Shown: one piece after another, positions 1-9,509 of the stretch
Numbering within the stretch: position 1 is the stretch's first letter
Layout: every line of letters begins with the position of its first letter
Assembly: GCA_900757595.1 (NCBI GenBank)
Contig: CAAEOL010000014.1
Span: forward strand, 36,007 to 100,006
Direction of reading: 5' to 3'
Length of the DNA stretch: 64,000 bases
Source: an uncultured Collinsella sp.
GTDB taxonomy: Bacteria > Actinomycetota > Coriobacteriia > Coriobacteriales > Coriobacteriaceae
Made by a program: the position numbers and the translations under genes
The notes under the pieces: model-generated
What the model saw: only the letters and a program-made list of their open reading frames with translations
What the model was told of the DNA's origin: nothing
Databases searched by the model: none

Positions 1-719
1 TTCTAAGCAACGTATTTGCGATAGAGTCGCGCGGGAACGGTGCTCGGGGCCGTTGCACCAGTAGCAAATTACTTATATCGAGCGATGTGATGCTGCGATT
101 TCGGAAATGCTTGCCTGGTTGCGGCGCCGACTTCGAAAAGCTGGTTTTTATTTCCATTACAGCTGAAACAGGCCGTCAAAATTCATGGAAGATCTTTTCG
201 ATAGTAATGGATGAACTGAGGAGGTTTGTCTGGAGGGTGGATCGAGGTTCAAGATTGTTGCGCTCTGAAACGTTTCAGCTGAGGTCGGAGAGCGATCGCA
301 TGAGTCGATTTATATTTCGGCAGCGTTGCATCCATAGAAGAGAGAGGGATGCGTATTCGTTTGGCAGCGAGGGCGTGAGTGGGCGGAAACTTCGTGGCGT
401 ACAGCAATAAGGCTATACCTAAAAGCCTTTGTGTTGAACGGGTTTTCGCGGGAGCGGAGGGTGCGTGCCGCGAGGGACGGTCCGCGGCACGACCGACCCG
501 GCGCGGCATCCGGAGCGGACGCGGATGCGGCGCGGACGGCCTCTGACGGGCGAGCATGCGACAGTGGTTGCCCTGCTGGGCGGCAATAAGCTCGAATCGA
601 GCACGAGCGATTCTTGTCCGGGCGAAGCGTTACAACTGGATTTGTTCTGTTGCCGACTGATCTTGAAGCATGTTGGAAGAAACGGAATTATAATTATTTA
701 TTTGTCTGTATCTATCGAA
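1..719. other. Left-edge region with no supportable gene
   Basis: I find no reading frame here that I can defend; the open frames are short, overlapping and resemble no family I know. Bases 1-420 are of mixed composition. Bases about 440-600 are strikingly GC-rich and contain a perfect 8-bp stem (465-472 with 483-490, loop 473-482). From about 660 the DNA becomes AT-rich and leads into the methyltransferase operon. The abrupt composition change suggests a junction between older GC-rich sequence and an acquired restriction-modification cassette. Confidence 0.5.
689..694 (+). promoter_or_regulatory. Probable -10 box for the restriction-modification operon
   Basis: A perfect TATAAT lies in a short AT-rich stretch about 25 bp before the first methyltransferase start. 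No good -35 sits at 17 bp; TTGAAG at 663-668 is 20 bp away. With the transcript starting near 701 the leader would be very short, and the alternative GTG start at 735, preceded by GGAGA at 722-726, would then have the better ribosome site. Confidence 0.4.
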
Positions 720-1658
720 ATGGAGACCGAGCGCGTGGAAAACGAGAGGAACATAACGGCAGTTGACCTTTTCGCCGGCTGCGGCGGAATGTCCCTCGGC
801 TTCGAAAAGGCTGGCGTCAATGTTGTGGCTGCCTACGACAATTGGGACGCTGCCATTGATGTCTATCGCGCTAACTTCCAGCATCCTGTTTTCAAAAGGG
901 ATCTCTCCGACGTTTCCGTATCCGAGGAAGTTGCCGGCTTCGCTCCGGATATCATCATCGGCGGGCCTCCTTGTCAGGATTTCTCGCAGGCCGGCAAGAG
1001 ATCCGAGGATGGTGGGCGCGCAATCCTCTCTGTTAGATATGCCGAGATCATCGCGAGGTGCAAGCCTCGCTTCATCGTTATGGAGAACGTCCCACGCGTT
1101 CGAACGAGCAAATCCATGGAAGCGATTCGGGCCACCTTCAAAGCGCAGGGTTATGGCTTGAGTGGGCGAGTGATGGATGCAAGCCTGTGCGGGGTCCCCC
1201 AAGCTCGCAAGAGATACTTCTTGATCGGATGCCTTGGGGCGCCCGACGGGTTCCTCGACCCATATCTTGAGAAGGGCCTTTCTGACCATCAGATGACAAT
1301 TCGTGAGTATCTCGGTAACGAGCTTGGAATTGATTACTACTTCAGAATTCCGCGAAGCTACACGAGGCGGGCCATCTTCAGCATCGACGAGCCCTCGGTC
1401 ACTATTCGTGGTGTGGACAGGCCGATACCGCCGAACTACAAGCTTCACCCCAACGACGCGGCGGACCTCAGTCAAGCCCGGTGCTTGACTCCAAAGGAAC
1501 GCAGTAGGATCCAGACTTTCCCGGAGTCTTTCAAGTTCTTTGGGAGTAAGACGGATATCAACCAGATGGTGGGCAACGCCGTACCGGTAAACCTTGCCAC
1601 CTACGTTGCACGAGCGCTACTAGAGTACAGGAGGGATGTGAGCGATGGACTGCGTTGA
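720..1658 (+). CDS. DNA (cytosine-5) methyltransferase, first of a pair
   Basis: This 312-residue C5-methyltransferase has the full motif order: SAM-binding DLFAGCGGMSLGF near residues 15-27, catalytic GGPPCQDF near 80-87 with Cys about 84, MENV near 120, QARKR near 160 and GNAVP near 284. The target-recognition region between motifs VIII and X is short, as in small type II enzymes. It is the first gene of a four-gene operon and overlaps the second methyltransferase by 14 bp. By analogy with LlaJI, two such enzymes methylate the two strands of one asymmetric site; the site here is unknown. The start is ATG 720, or GTG 735, which has a better Shine-Dalgarno. An upstream in-frame extension to 465 lies in unrelated GC-rich DNA and was not used. 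Confidence 0.93.
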   Translation: METERVENERNITAVDLFAGCGGMSLGFEKAGVNVVAAYDNWDAAIDVYRANFQHPVFKRDLSDVSVSEEVAGFAPDIIIGGPPCQDFSQAGKRSEDGGRAILSVRYAEIIARCKPRFIVMENVPRVRTSKSMEAIRATFKAQGYGLSGRVMDASLCGVPQARKRYFLIGCLGAPDGFLDPYLEKGLSDHQMTIREYLGNELGIDYYFRIPRSYTRRAIFSIDEPSVTIRGVDRPIPPNYKLHPNDAADLSQARCLTPKERSRIQTFPESFKFFGSKTDINQMVGNAVPVNLATYVARALLEYRRDVSDGLR

Positions 1659-2532
1659 TCTTTTCTCGGGATGCGGCGGTATGTCGCTCGGATTCCAGAA
1701 TGCGGGCTTCAACATAAAGGCGGCGTTTGATAACTGGCAGGCGGCTGTCGACATCTATTCGGCAAACTTCGACCACCCGGCATTCAAATACGATCTTTAC
1801 GATGCGGAAGCGGTCCCGAAAATTGAAGAGTATTCGCCGTCGATGATAATCGGTGGCCCCCCTTGCCAGGACTTCTCCATTGCGGGCGCCAGACAGCGCG
1901 GCAAAAGGGCCAATCTCACCATCCGATATGCTGAGATAGTTCGGGACGTCAGACCCGAGTGGTTCGTCATGGAGAATGTTTACAATATCGAGCGGATGGA
2001 CGTCCTGCCCGAGGCGCTGGAAATATTCCGCAATGCTGGATACGGTCTCACGAGGCGCGTCCTCAACGCCAGTCTATGTGGTGTGCCTCAGATTCGCAGG
2101 CGCTTTATCCTTGTCGGTCATCTTGGTGATAAAGATGACTTTCTCGGCGAACTCTTGGATTCAAGGCTGAGCGACAAGCAGATGACCGTCAGGGATTACC
2201 TTGGCGATTCGCTCGGCACGCAATACTTCTACATGCATCCACGCAACTTCCAGCGTAGGGGCGTCTTCACGATTGACGAGCCAGCGGTAACGGTACGAGG
2301 CACCAACCGTCCGATACCGCCAGCATATAAGAGGCATCATGCCGACAAGGCTGATATTTCTGAAGGTGTGAGAGCCTTAACATACAAGGAGCGCAGCTAT
2401 CTGCAAACCTTCCCCGAAGAGTTTGAGTTTGTCGGGTCCAAGACAGACATTGAGCAGGCGATTGGCAATGCCGTGCCAGTTAAGCTTGCTGAGTACGTTG
2501 CTAGATGCATAGCTGACTATGCAGCAGATTAA
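1645..2532 (+). CDS. DNA (cytosine-5) methyltransferase, second of a pair
   Basis: This 295-residue C5-methyltransferase is clearly paralogous to the preceding gene. It shows DLFSGCGGMSLGF at residues 4-16, GGPPCQDF with the catalytic Cys near 74, MENVY, QIRRR near 149 and GNAVPV near 273. An AGGAGGG ribosome site near 1629 precedes ATG 1645, so the start lies inside the end of the upstream gene and translation is probably coupled. The two methyltransferases keep nearly the same length and share stretches such as DEPxVTxRGxxRPIPP. This supports duplication followed by division of labour between the two strands of a non-palindromic target, as established for LlaJI-type systems. Confidence 0.93.
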   Translation: MDCVDLFSGCGGMSLGFQNAGFNIKAAFDNWQAAVDIYSANFDHPAFKYDLYDAEAVPKIEEYSPSMIIGGPPCQDFSIAGARQRGKRANLTIRYAEIVRDVRPEWFVMENVYNIERMDVLPEALEIFRNAGYGLTRRVLNASLCGVPQIRRRFILVGHLGDKDDFLGELLDSRLSDKQMTVRDYLGDSLGTQYFYMHPRNFQRRGVFTIDEPAVTVRGTNRPIPPAYKRHHADKADISEGVRALTYKERSYLQTFPEEFEFVGSKTDIEQAIGNAVPVKLAEYVARCIADYAAD

Positions 2533-2546
2533 TTGTGGTGGTTGCC

Positions 2547-4406
2547 ATGTCCTTTGTCGATGAATGGAATTTGAGCTATCCCATTCCGAATTCTATATAT
2601 AGCGAGAATACGCTATCCGTTCGCGGGAGAACAGTTGGACAAGGTGGTGCTGGACAGTACGAACTCAAAGGTTCAGGCTCTCTTGCAAACGGGGATACGC
2701 TGACTGCAGTTGACATTATCGGACACGCAATCATCTTGGAAGTAGTCGTACCCTCTACTGGGCAAGTTGTCTCCCTTGGCACGCGTTATCCCGTTGCAAA
2801 AAAAGGCGGAAAAGTACGTGTGCAAATACAAGGAGACGGGGCAAAGCGTCCAAATGTCGGCAACTTGTTTGCCGCACTGCTGTTGTTGCCAGTGACGGGC
2901 AAAGTAAACGATTCATCGCCGTTGCAAGAGGACGGTTTTGCGGAAAGGACATTCTGGATGGATGCAGCCGAAGTAAAGCCTGTGGGCGTCTCCGAAGATG
3001 CATATATCTTGGAGCTAACGAAACTCTTCTTCGCCACTGGAAGCAGATACAAAGACGGGCAGTTTTCGGGTGCGATAGATTACGACTACAAGTCGAGAAT
3101 TGACGATCTTATTGCCCTTTGCAATCGCGGATGCAAGATGAGGGCTGGTAGCCTGACCACGGCATTCAAGTATTTCGCTGACGTTTACGCAGGGAAACTT
3201 GAGTTTGATTACAGCGTGGCTGAGTTCATGCGAAACCTCATAGCGAGCCAATTGATTGCCGAAGAGGGCATCGACTACGAACAAGGCGATGACGTGCTGC
3301 CCGCAATGCATCAACTAATCGACCTTGCTGCAAAGAATTCATCGAAAGCATCAAGCAGAGAGAAGAGGACTTTTCAGCTAAACAACCTTCCAGCTGAATT
3401 TAAAACCGACTTCTCCAGGCGCTACATCACGTCACTACTGGCAAAGCCCTTTGTCATCCTTGCTGGCAACAGCGGAACAGGCAAGACGCGGATTTCCAAG
3501 CGTTTTGCAAAGTACCTTGAGGTCTTGGATGAAGACGGGGAGCCAAACTGGTTGCTCGTCCCGGTCGGTGCCGACTGGACCGACAACACCAAGGTGCTGG
3601 GCTTCTTCAACCCGATTGCAGACGGCGGCAAAGGCGCGTACGAAGAGACCGGCATACTGAGACTCATCGAACGGGCCAACGCTAACCCCGAGGTTCCGTA
3701 TTTCCTCATCCTCGACGAGATGAACCTGAGCCATGTCGAGCGGTATTTCTCAGACTTCCTCAGCCACATGGAGACCATCGGCGAGGATAACCTCATCGTG
3801 CTTGATGGGTACGGCGATGGCGGTGCTGGCAGGCTGCCCTATCCGCAGAACCTGTTCGTTGTCGGCACCGTGAACATCGATGAGACCACTTACATGTTTA
3901 GCCCCAAGGTGCTCGACAGGGCAAACGTCATAGAGTTCAAGCCGTCGAAGGCCGAAGTCCTCGCAGGGTTCAAAGCCATCGAGGATGCGCCGGACGTTGC
4001 CGTCGCAGCTTCCGGCGTCCCCCAGGCTTTTCTGCGTCTCGCCAAGGACATATGGGAGGGAGCCAATTACATCAGCGAAGATGATGCTAACGCCATCTTC
4101 GAGAAGTTCGGCAAGCTGTATGAAGAGCTGGAGAAATGCGGCTATGAGTTTGCCTTCCGCACCGTGCGCGAAGTGCGAATGTACGTTAATGCCGCGCACG
4201 AGCTTGACGGCGAGAACTACGAACTCGAGCGTTCTGTCGATGAGCAGATTGTCCAGAAGGTGCTGCCGAAGCTCCATGGTAACAAGCGTGAGATCGGCAA
4301 TCTGCTTAAAAGCCTGAAAGACATATGCGATGGCGAGCTGAGCTCCGTTAAGATAAGCCAGATGGCAGCGAAACTCGATAACGTGCAGTATGCGAGCTTC
4401 ATCTAG
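2547..4406 (+). CDS. McrB-like AAA+ NTPase of an LlaJI-type restriction system
   Basis: This protein of about 619 residues is the motor and DNA-binding subunit of a nucleotide-dependent restriction enzyme. The N-terminal ~200 residues are not a recognised ATPase fold and probably form the DNA-reading domain. The AAA+ core starts near residue 300 with Walker A GNSGTGKTR. Walker B LILDEMNLS follows near 385, then the McrB-type signature VGTVNIDET near 437 and an arginine in VLDRANVIEF. The McrB family uses GTP; the NIDE-type signature fits that but does not prove it. ATG 2547 is preceded by GGTGG; GTG 2535, directly after the previous stop, is the alternative. The next gene begins 3 bp after the stop and supplies the nuclease. 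Confidence 0.85.
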   Translation: MSFVDEWNLSYPIPNSIYSENTLSVRGRTVGQGGAGQYELKGSGSLANGDTLTAVDIIGHAIILEVVVPSTGQVVSLGTRYPVAKKGGKVRVQIQGDGAKRPNVGNLFAALLLLPVTGKVNDSSPLQEDGFAERTFWMDAAEVKPVGVSEDAYILELTKLFFATGSRYKDGQFSGAIDYDYKSRIDDLIALCNRGCKMRAGSLTTAFKYFADVYAGKLEFDYSVAEFMRNLIASQLIAEEGIDYEQGDDVLPAMHQLIDLAAKNSSKASSREKRTFQLNNLPAEFKTDFSRRYITSLLAKPFVILAGNSGTGKTRISKRFAKYLEVLDEDGEPNWLLVPVGADWTDNTKVLGFFNPIADGGKGAYEETGILRLIERANANPEVPYFLILDEMNLSHVERYFSDFLSHMETIGEDNLIVLDGYGDGGAGRLPYPQNLFVVGTVNIDETTYMFSPKVLDRANVIEFKPSKAEVLAGFKAIEDAPDVAVAASGVPQAFLRLAKDIWEGANYISEDDANAIFEKFGKLYEELEKCGYEFAFRTVREVRMYVNAAHELDGENYELERSVDEQIVQKVLPKLHGNKREIGNLLKSLKDICDGELSSVKISQMAAKLDNVQYASFI

Positions 4407-4409
4407 CCT

Positions 4410-6845
4410 ATGGACGGCAGCATCGGCGCAATCCGCTTTGCAGCGGATGGAAGAACAATAGCCAGGCTCTACCAGAGCGGTGCGCATGACCGAGTCGATT
4501 GGGACGAGGAACAGCAGACCGGGCTAACCGGGCTGACGTGTTTCGGTCTCAAGCCGGAAGCATCCCAGAATGGCGCTGGTTCAACACCAGCCTTCGCCGT
4601 CAAGGACGGTCTTGACGGGAGTCCCACGCTTCGAATCAACGAAACCACATGTTATGTGCTCGAATACGAGCGGACCCCTGATGGTGGCCTGCATCCTCGC
4701 GCCTCGTTCCAAAACGAAGGCAAGAATATCAGGTGCGACAGAAACGGCAATAGTGTCACCTTCCAGTTCGTGAACTATCTCGGGCGTTCGAGGATTCGAT
4801 TCGGCGAGGAAGCTGATGCGCCGATGCTACAGTTCGAAGTCGTCCCGCTCAAGATTGGCTATGAAGACGATTACATCGAGCTCACCGAGGAGCTTGCCGC
4901 AAGGTGCGCTGCGCTGCTCCTTGACTACTCGGGCTCCACGTCGAACGTTTACAAGCAAGCCGACGAGAATCGCGAGACGCTGCTTGAGCAGTTCGTCTTC
5001 CTGCGGCAGTTCTGCTACGAACCGAACCTCCAAGCCCTCTTCGAGGCGATAAAGAGGAACCCTGATAGGACGCTGGATCACGAGGACGAGCTGCGGTCGG
5101 TTGGGGCTGGCATGCCGTCCCGGAGGTTTTATACGAACCCCTTCTCGAACAGCCGGATGTGGACGCGCTTGAACTGCGGCGGCGATGCGGGAGGCGTCTA
5201 CCTCCCCCAGATGGTCAGCGTCACGCGCAAGTACGACCTGCTCGACACGCCCGCCAATCGGTTTGTGAAATTTGCCCTGCATGAGATTGACCGGATCTGC
5301 ACCTCTCTGATGACTGTCCTGGATGCCGAGAAGGGCGATACTCGGCAGACGGAGTGTTATCGCGAAGCCGCCGCGCTGCACGCCATGCTGGATACGATAC
5401 TCAGCGACGCCTTCTTCGACGATGTCGGCACCCTGCAGATGATGCCTCAGAACAACCAGGTGTTGCAGAAGCGCGAGGGATACTCGCAGATCTTCTTCGC
5501 ATATTCCATGCTCGATATGGCGCTGCAGCTCGACTGGAAGGGCAAGGATGACATCTACGAGGGCGAATCGAAGAATGTGGCCCTCCTCTACGAGTACTGG
5601 ATCTTCTTTGAGCTGTACGACATCGTAAGGGGGATCGAGGGGTGCGAGCCGATAAGCACCGATGACCACCCATTTATCGGGACGAATCCCGACGGTGGGC
5701 TGTCAATATCCCTCAAGCAGGGCGTACGCTCCTGCCAGTCATTCCAGATTGCGCAGTGCGGCGCGAAGGTAAACCTCTACTACAACCGCACCTTCTCGCC
5801 CCGTGACTTTCATGCCACTCGTTACGAGGGTTCGTACTCGAGACCGTTCAGACCCGACTACACGCTCGCGATATTCCCGGATGCTTATACAAACGAGCGA
5901 GCCGCAGTGCAAGATGGAGCTGTTGCATTCGTCCACTTCGACGCCAAGTACCGCATCACCGACTTGACGGGGCTTGTCGGCAAGGATGTGGGCACCGAGG
6001 AGGCAGAGCGCGAGGAACTTAACGAGGAGAAGGCGGCCTCCACCACGAACACCTACAAGCGCGGTGACCTGCTGAAGATGCACACGTACAACGACGCGAT
6101 ACGGCGCACGGTTGGCAGCTACGTGCTTTATCCGGGGTCGGGCGAAACGGGCGAGAAGGGCCAATTCCGGCTCTTCGAGGAGATTTTGCCGGGTGTCGGC
6201 GCTTTCGCCATGAAGCCGAGCATCAGCAGGACGGCAGAGAATGCGTTGCGCGATTTCATAGAGAAGGTCATCGGCGAGAACACGGCAAGCAATACGCGGC
6301 TGAACCGGCTGAGCTACTTCACCGAAATGGTTGTGGCTGAGCCTCCAAGCGCGGGCAAGACGGATAGCGACTCCTACGGGCATGGTGGCGAATCGTTCGT
6401 GATTGGCTACATTCGAGGGGACTCTCCCGATGACTACTATCACTTTCTCGAAAGCAGCGGCAGGCTCCGCAAGGGCGGGCGCTTTCTCTTCTACTTCTAT
6501 GCCATTAAGGACGGGCATGTCTACTCGCACCATAAGGATCTCTTCCGCACGTCGTGGTTCCGCTTCTATCGGAACGCCATAAGCCAGACGAACACCTACG
6601 AGATCGAGCCTGTGGCGTGTCGCATAACCTCGAATGAGCTGGTTTCGAGGGACGAGCTGGCCGACCGCCTGGCCGACCTTGGCTACGTGCGGGATCGTGG
6701 GAATCAGGGTGCCGACTTCTACTATGTCCTGTCCGTGCGGGTGGAAGATGACGCGGCAGAACCCTTAAGCCTGGGGCGCAGGGCGGTGGATGAACAGAAC
6801 GGCAACGATGCGTTCAGCCCCCACTCGCCAAAGATTGTTGGGTGA
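4410..6845 (+). CDS. McrC-like DUF2357 / PD-(D/E)XK restriction nuclease subunit
   Basis: This 811-residue protein follows the McrB-like gene directly, as McrC-type nucleases do. The N-terminal part resembles the DUF2357 module of McrC relatives. The nuclease signature lies around residues 478-512, with RPDYTL supplying the acidic residue and FVHFDAKYR supplying the D/E-x-K pair. The remaining ~300 residues have no motif I can name. By family knowledge the McrB-like ring translocates DNA and this subunit cuts it; the two upstream methyltransferases protect the host. A long tail beyond the nuclease core makes it larger than classical E. coli McrC (about 350 residues), but such lengths are usual in the DUF2357 branch. 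Confidence 0.82.
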   Translation: MDGSIGAIRFAADGRTIARLYQSGAHDRVDWDEEQQTGLTGLTCFGLKPEASQNGAGSTPAFAVKDGLDGSPTLRINETTCYVLEYERTPDGGLHPRASFQNEGKNIRCDRNGNSVTFQFVNYLGRSRIRFGEEADAPMLQFEVVPLKIGYEDDYIELTEELAARCAALLLDYSGSTSNVYKQADENRETLLEQFVFLRQFCYEPNLQALFEAIKRNPDRTLDHEDELRSVGAGMPSRRFYTNPFSNSRMWTRLNCGGDAGGVYLPQMVSVTRKYDLLDTPANRFVKFALHEIDRICTSLMTVLDAEKGDTRQTECYREAAALHAMLDTILSDAFFDDVGTLQMMPQNNQVLQKREGYSQIFFAYSMLDMALQLDWKGKDDIYEGESKNVALLYEYWIFFELYDIVRGIEGCEPISTDDHPFIGTNPDGGLSISLKQGVRSCQSFQIAQCGAKVNLYYNRTFSPRDFHATRYEGSYSRPFRPDYTLAIFPDAYTNERAAVQDGAVAFVHFDAKYRITDLTGLVGKDVGTEEAEREELNEEKAASTTNTYKRGDLLKMHTYNDAIRRTVGSYVLYPGSGETGEKGQFRLFEEILPGVGAFAMKPSISRTAENALRDFIEKVIGENTASNTRLNRLSYFTEMVVAEPPSAGKTDSDSYGHGGESFVIGYIRGDSPDDYYHFLESSGRLRKGGRFLFYFYAIKDGHVYSHHKDLFRTSWFRFYRNAISQTNTYEIEPVACRITSNELVSRDELADRLADLGYVRDRGNQGADFYYVLSVRVEDDAAEPLSLGRRAVDEQNGNDAFSPHSPKIVG

Positions 6846-7234
6846 TCATCTGGTCATTTTCAGAGTAGCGGTAACACCTACGGGCGCGCGAGGGGCAACG
6901 CATGAGGCCAATCGTCTACAACGGGGTTGACCTGTCGGGCGTGTGCTCTGCCGAGGTCATCGAGAAAGTTGCCCTGCCCGTGGAGGCGGAGACCCTGGCG
7001 GTGCCGAGGCGTGCCGGCGCACTGCTGGTGGCGGGGCGGCTGTCCCCCAGGCTAGTGCGGGCGCGGCTGTTCATGGACACCCGCCCGCGCCTTCAGGACG
7101 ATGTTCGGCGACAGGGACGACGCAGCGGCGCTGCCACGTCGCGCAGGTAGCGGAGGAGGGTTGCTCCCAATGGCCCGCGGCGTCCGCGCCCCGGTGCCAC
7201 CCCGTGACCGGCGGCTTCGCTCGAAGCCGCTACA
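6846..7234. other. GC-rich debris between the restriction operon and the next gene
   Basis: This 389-bp gap is much richer in G+C than the restriction operon before it. It holds the phage tail-protein relic annotated separately. At 7211-7230 it ends in a perfect 9-bp hairpin (GCGGCTTCG arms, 2-nt loop) just beyond the stop of the minus-strand gene. That hairpin could end transcription from either side, although it has no clear T-run. Confidence 0.5.
6902..7150 (+). pseudogene. Truncated phage tail (distal-tail-like) protein relic
   Basis: The first ~65 residues read like the N-terminus of a siphophage distal tail protein: MRPIVYNGVDLS, then alternating hydrophobic strands with AVPRRAGALL and RARLFMD. 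After about residue 68 the frame becomes Arg-rich nonsense and stops, while plausible continuation appears in another frame (GDRDDAAALPRR from about 7103), indicating a frameshift and truncation. A normal Dit-type protein would be well over 100 residues and lie among other tail genes; none are here. I infer the last visible piece of a deleted prophage. The family assignment rests on my recall of such N-termini. Confidence 0.45.
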
Positions 7235-9400
7235 TCAGGCTCGTTCCCGCTTTTCCGGGTCATATCCCTTCGTATACACGGTAAAGCTAAGGCTATCTAT
7301 CGTGCCGGTGCTGTAGACGCATGCGTCGGGCGCGCTCCGTGTGCCTTGGGCGGTCGGGTCGGTCGAGACACAATCGTCCCTATCTATTCCAAGCAATGGA
7401 ATGGGCTTTGCCACCTGGTCGGCGCTATTAATTTGCGCAATGATCTCCAACAACTCGTATAACTTGATAAGCCATGAGCTGTATGGGTGCTCGCCGGGTC
7501 CCTTGTGCTTCAGCGTGCACTTTGATTGCGGGCTTTCGGCGAGCTGGCTCAAGCGTTCAAAAAGCGCCGGGTACTCGGCTTCGGGAAACTCGACTTGTAC
7601 ATACTGTATGCCATTGAGGATGAATCCGTACCACAGTACGGGGTATGGAAAACCGTTCCTATCTGGTCGCCTGATTTTTGTCCTGCAATTGGGCTGGTTG
7701 ACGATAGACAGCCATGCCGCATAGAGCTCGTCGGAAATTAGGTCGCTCGCTTGGTATGTTGGGCCAAGACCATCGAGAACAAAATTGCCAAGGCTGTCAA
7801 AATAGTGGGCACAATCCGTTAAACCCTTTTCGTATGCCGTGTCGGCTTTTCTCCGTATATTGAGTGCGACGTCGCGGGGTGATTTGCGACCAAGATGTTT
7901 TTTGGCGTTGTGCCGCGGGTTGCAATAGAGCTTGGTCGCCGCGTTATATCGATCGCAGTACTTGCTGTTAGGGCCGGTCGGAAAAAAGAGCGAACCACAG
8001 GTTTGGCATGTTATCGGCATAATGCCGCACAGCAGCAGCTCGTGGAGGATGCGGGCATAAAGGCTTGCAAAGGAACATTCCTCTTCGGTGAAGTAAAGCT
8101 CTCCTGCCTTTGCAATAACAGCTTGAAGCCTTACGAGCCTATTGAGGTTTTCCTGGTCGTTAAGCTCTGCATGCGTATGGAAGTCTCCATTTGCGAAGAT
8201 CTGGTTCTCGCGCATAGCTTCGAGATAGTTTTTACGAAACGCCTGCATAAAGGGGGCGCTGTTCATGCGCTTTATTCCATTCAAATGCTCTTCGAGCTTT
8301 TGGGCCGTTTCGTTTCCGGGCAAGTGTTTTTTGGCTGCGTATACAAAAGCTTCGCCAAAGCGGATGATTGCCGGCAGCTGCTCATCGAATAATCGAAATT
8401 GTCGCGGGTCGCTTGTTTTGATGGCGGCTGGGAAAAACTCTTCGTTTTGCGCGAGCAGGCTAGGTGCCTCGGTGTTTTTAAGCAGCGGGGTAAGCTCCAG
8501 ACATTCCTGATAAAAAACAATGAGAAGCGCTCGAAAGAGATCGATATTGGTGCAGACGCAAGCTGTTTCTATCTGAGATTTCGCCTTGGGAAAGTTGCGT
8601 ATAGGATTGTCGCGGTCATACGGCACCGGTGCTGTTAGATTGGTCTCGCCGTTGGTAGCGTTAATGCTCATGTCGTTCGACTCGAGCTGGAGATAGGAGC
8701 TGAAGAGGGACGCCATTTCTTGCTTGTTGAGTTGGTCCGATGTTGTAATCACCGCGCGGTACAGGCGGTTGATCTCGTCGCACTCAATAGCGTTGTTGTT
8801 CATCCAGCAGCTGTAATAGCGATAGTCGGGAATCGCCGTGATGTTCATGACACACTGTCTACAGACATTTTTAAGGAGATATCTGGCCATGCCGGAAATC
8901 TCTCCGTGTGCATGGCTTGTAATGGCTTTGTCGAATATCGGAGCAAAGAAATCGAGGTCGCGTTCCTTTTGTTTTTGAAGGTTGATAGCGATTTCAGCTT
9001 CGTTCAATTCTGCTTGGGTGGGCTCTTGGTCGGGATCGTCTGGATCGAGCCGATCGTCATAGTCTTGCTCGGCTGCACAGTCTATCGAAGCGTGTTGCGC
9101 ATGGTGGAGAGCAGCAGAGGACTGGCGCATGGCGTTCTGCAAATCAATATAAAAGCGCTGGTTTGCTCGCTTACGAAAGTGCCCCCCGATTTCGTTGAAA
9201 AGCGAGCTTAAGTCGACGCGCAATAGGTCGTTGGCTATGGAGACGAGACTCCATGCGCTTGCATTGCCGGATGTGTTTCCGTCGCCGGCACAATCAATCT
9301 CCGGCGTCCTGTTAAGAAGTAGCATACGGGGATTGACAGGGGAGCGAAGAAAACCAGCCTCAAAACCCCAGCTAAATGCTTCTTTTTCGGACTTATGCAT
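7235..9400 (-). CDS. Large uncharacterised protein with a Cys zinc-finger-like motif
   Basis: This 721-residue soluble protein has no enzyme motif I recognise. The middle is helical and charged. Around residues 485-515 it has CQTCGSLFFPTGPNSKYCD followed by LYCNPRHNAKKH. This is a CxxC plus C/H cluster like a treble-clef finger, with the pattern seen in Coriobacteriia proteins carrying DUF6076-type domains; I offer that name only from memory. There is no signal peptide or membrane segment. ATG 9400 is preceded by GGAG on the minus strand. It is transcribed against its neighbours and stands alone. Its place in an island of restriction and helicase genes suggests an accessory role. Confidence 0.6.
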   Translation of the reverse strand: MHKSEKEAFSWGFEAGFLRSPVNPRMLLLNRTPEIDCAGDGNTSGNASAWSLVSIANDLLRVDLSSLFNEIGGHFRKRANQRFYIDLQNAMRQSSAALHHAQHASIDCAAEQDYDDRLDPDDPDQEPTQAELNEAEIAINLQKQKERDLDFFAPIFDKAITSHAHGEISGMARYLLKNVCRQCVMNITAIPDYRYYSCWMNNNAIECDEINRLYRAVITTSDQLNKQEMASLFSSYLQLESNDMSINATNGETNLTAPVPYDRDNPIRNFPKAKSQIETACVCTNIDLFRALLIVFYQECLELTPLLKNTEAPSLLAQNEEFFPAAIKTSDPRQFRLFDEQLPAIIRFGEAFVYAAKKHLPGNETAQKLEEHLNGIKRMNSAPFMQAFRKNYLEAMRENQIFANGDFHTHAELNDQENLNRLVRLQAVIAKAGELYFTEEECSFASLYARILHELLLCGIMPITCQTCGSLFFPTGPNSKYCDRYNAATKLYCNPRHNAKKHLGRKSPRDVALNIRRKADTAYEKGLTDCAHYFDSLGNFVLDGLGPTYQASDLISDELYAAWLSIVNQPNCRTKIRRPDRNGFPYPVLWYGFILNGIQYVQVEFPEAEYPALFERLSQLAESPQSKCTLKHKGPGEHPYSSWLIKLYELLEIIAQINSADQVAKPIPLLGIDRDDCVSTDPTAQGTRSAPDACVYSTGTIDSLSFTVYTKGYDPEKRERA

Positions 9401-9509
9401 TGATGCTCCAAACAGCCAAAATTTAAAACGCGATAAAAGTCATATTACGCGGCTGTTTGCGGTTGTTCAATGGAGTCAAGCGAAAAGGGTTAAAACCAGG
9501 GAGGCCGTT

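Noticed and set aside
87..410. 107-residue open frame at the left edge
   Set aside because: No ribosome site or family character, and overlapping frames on both strands; not defensible as a gene.
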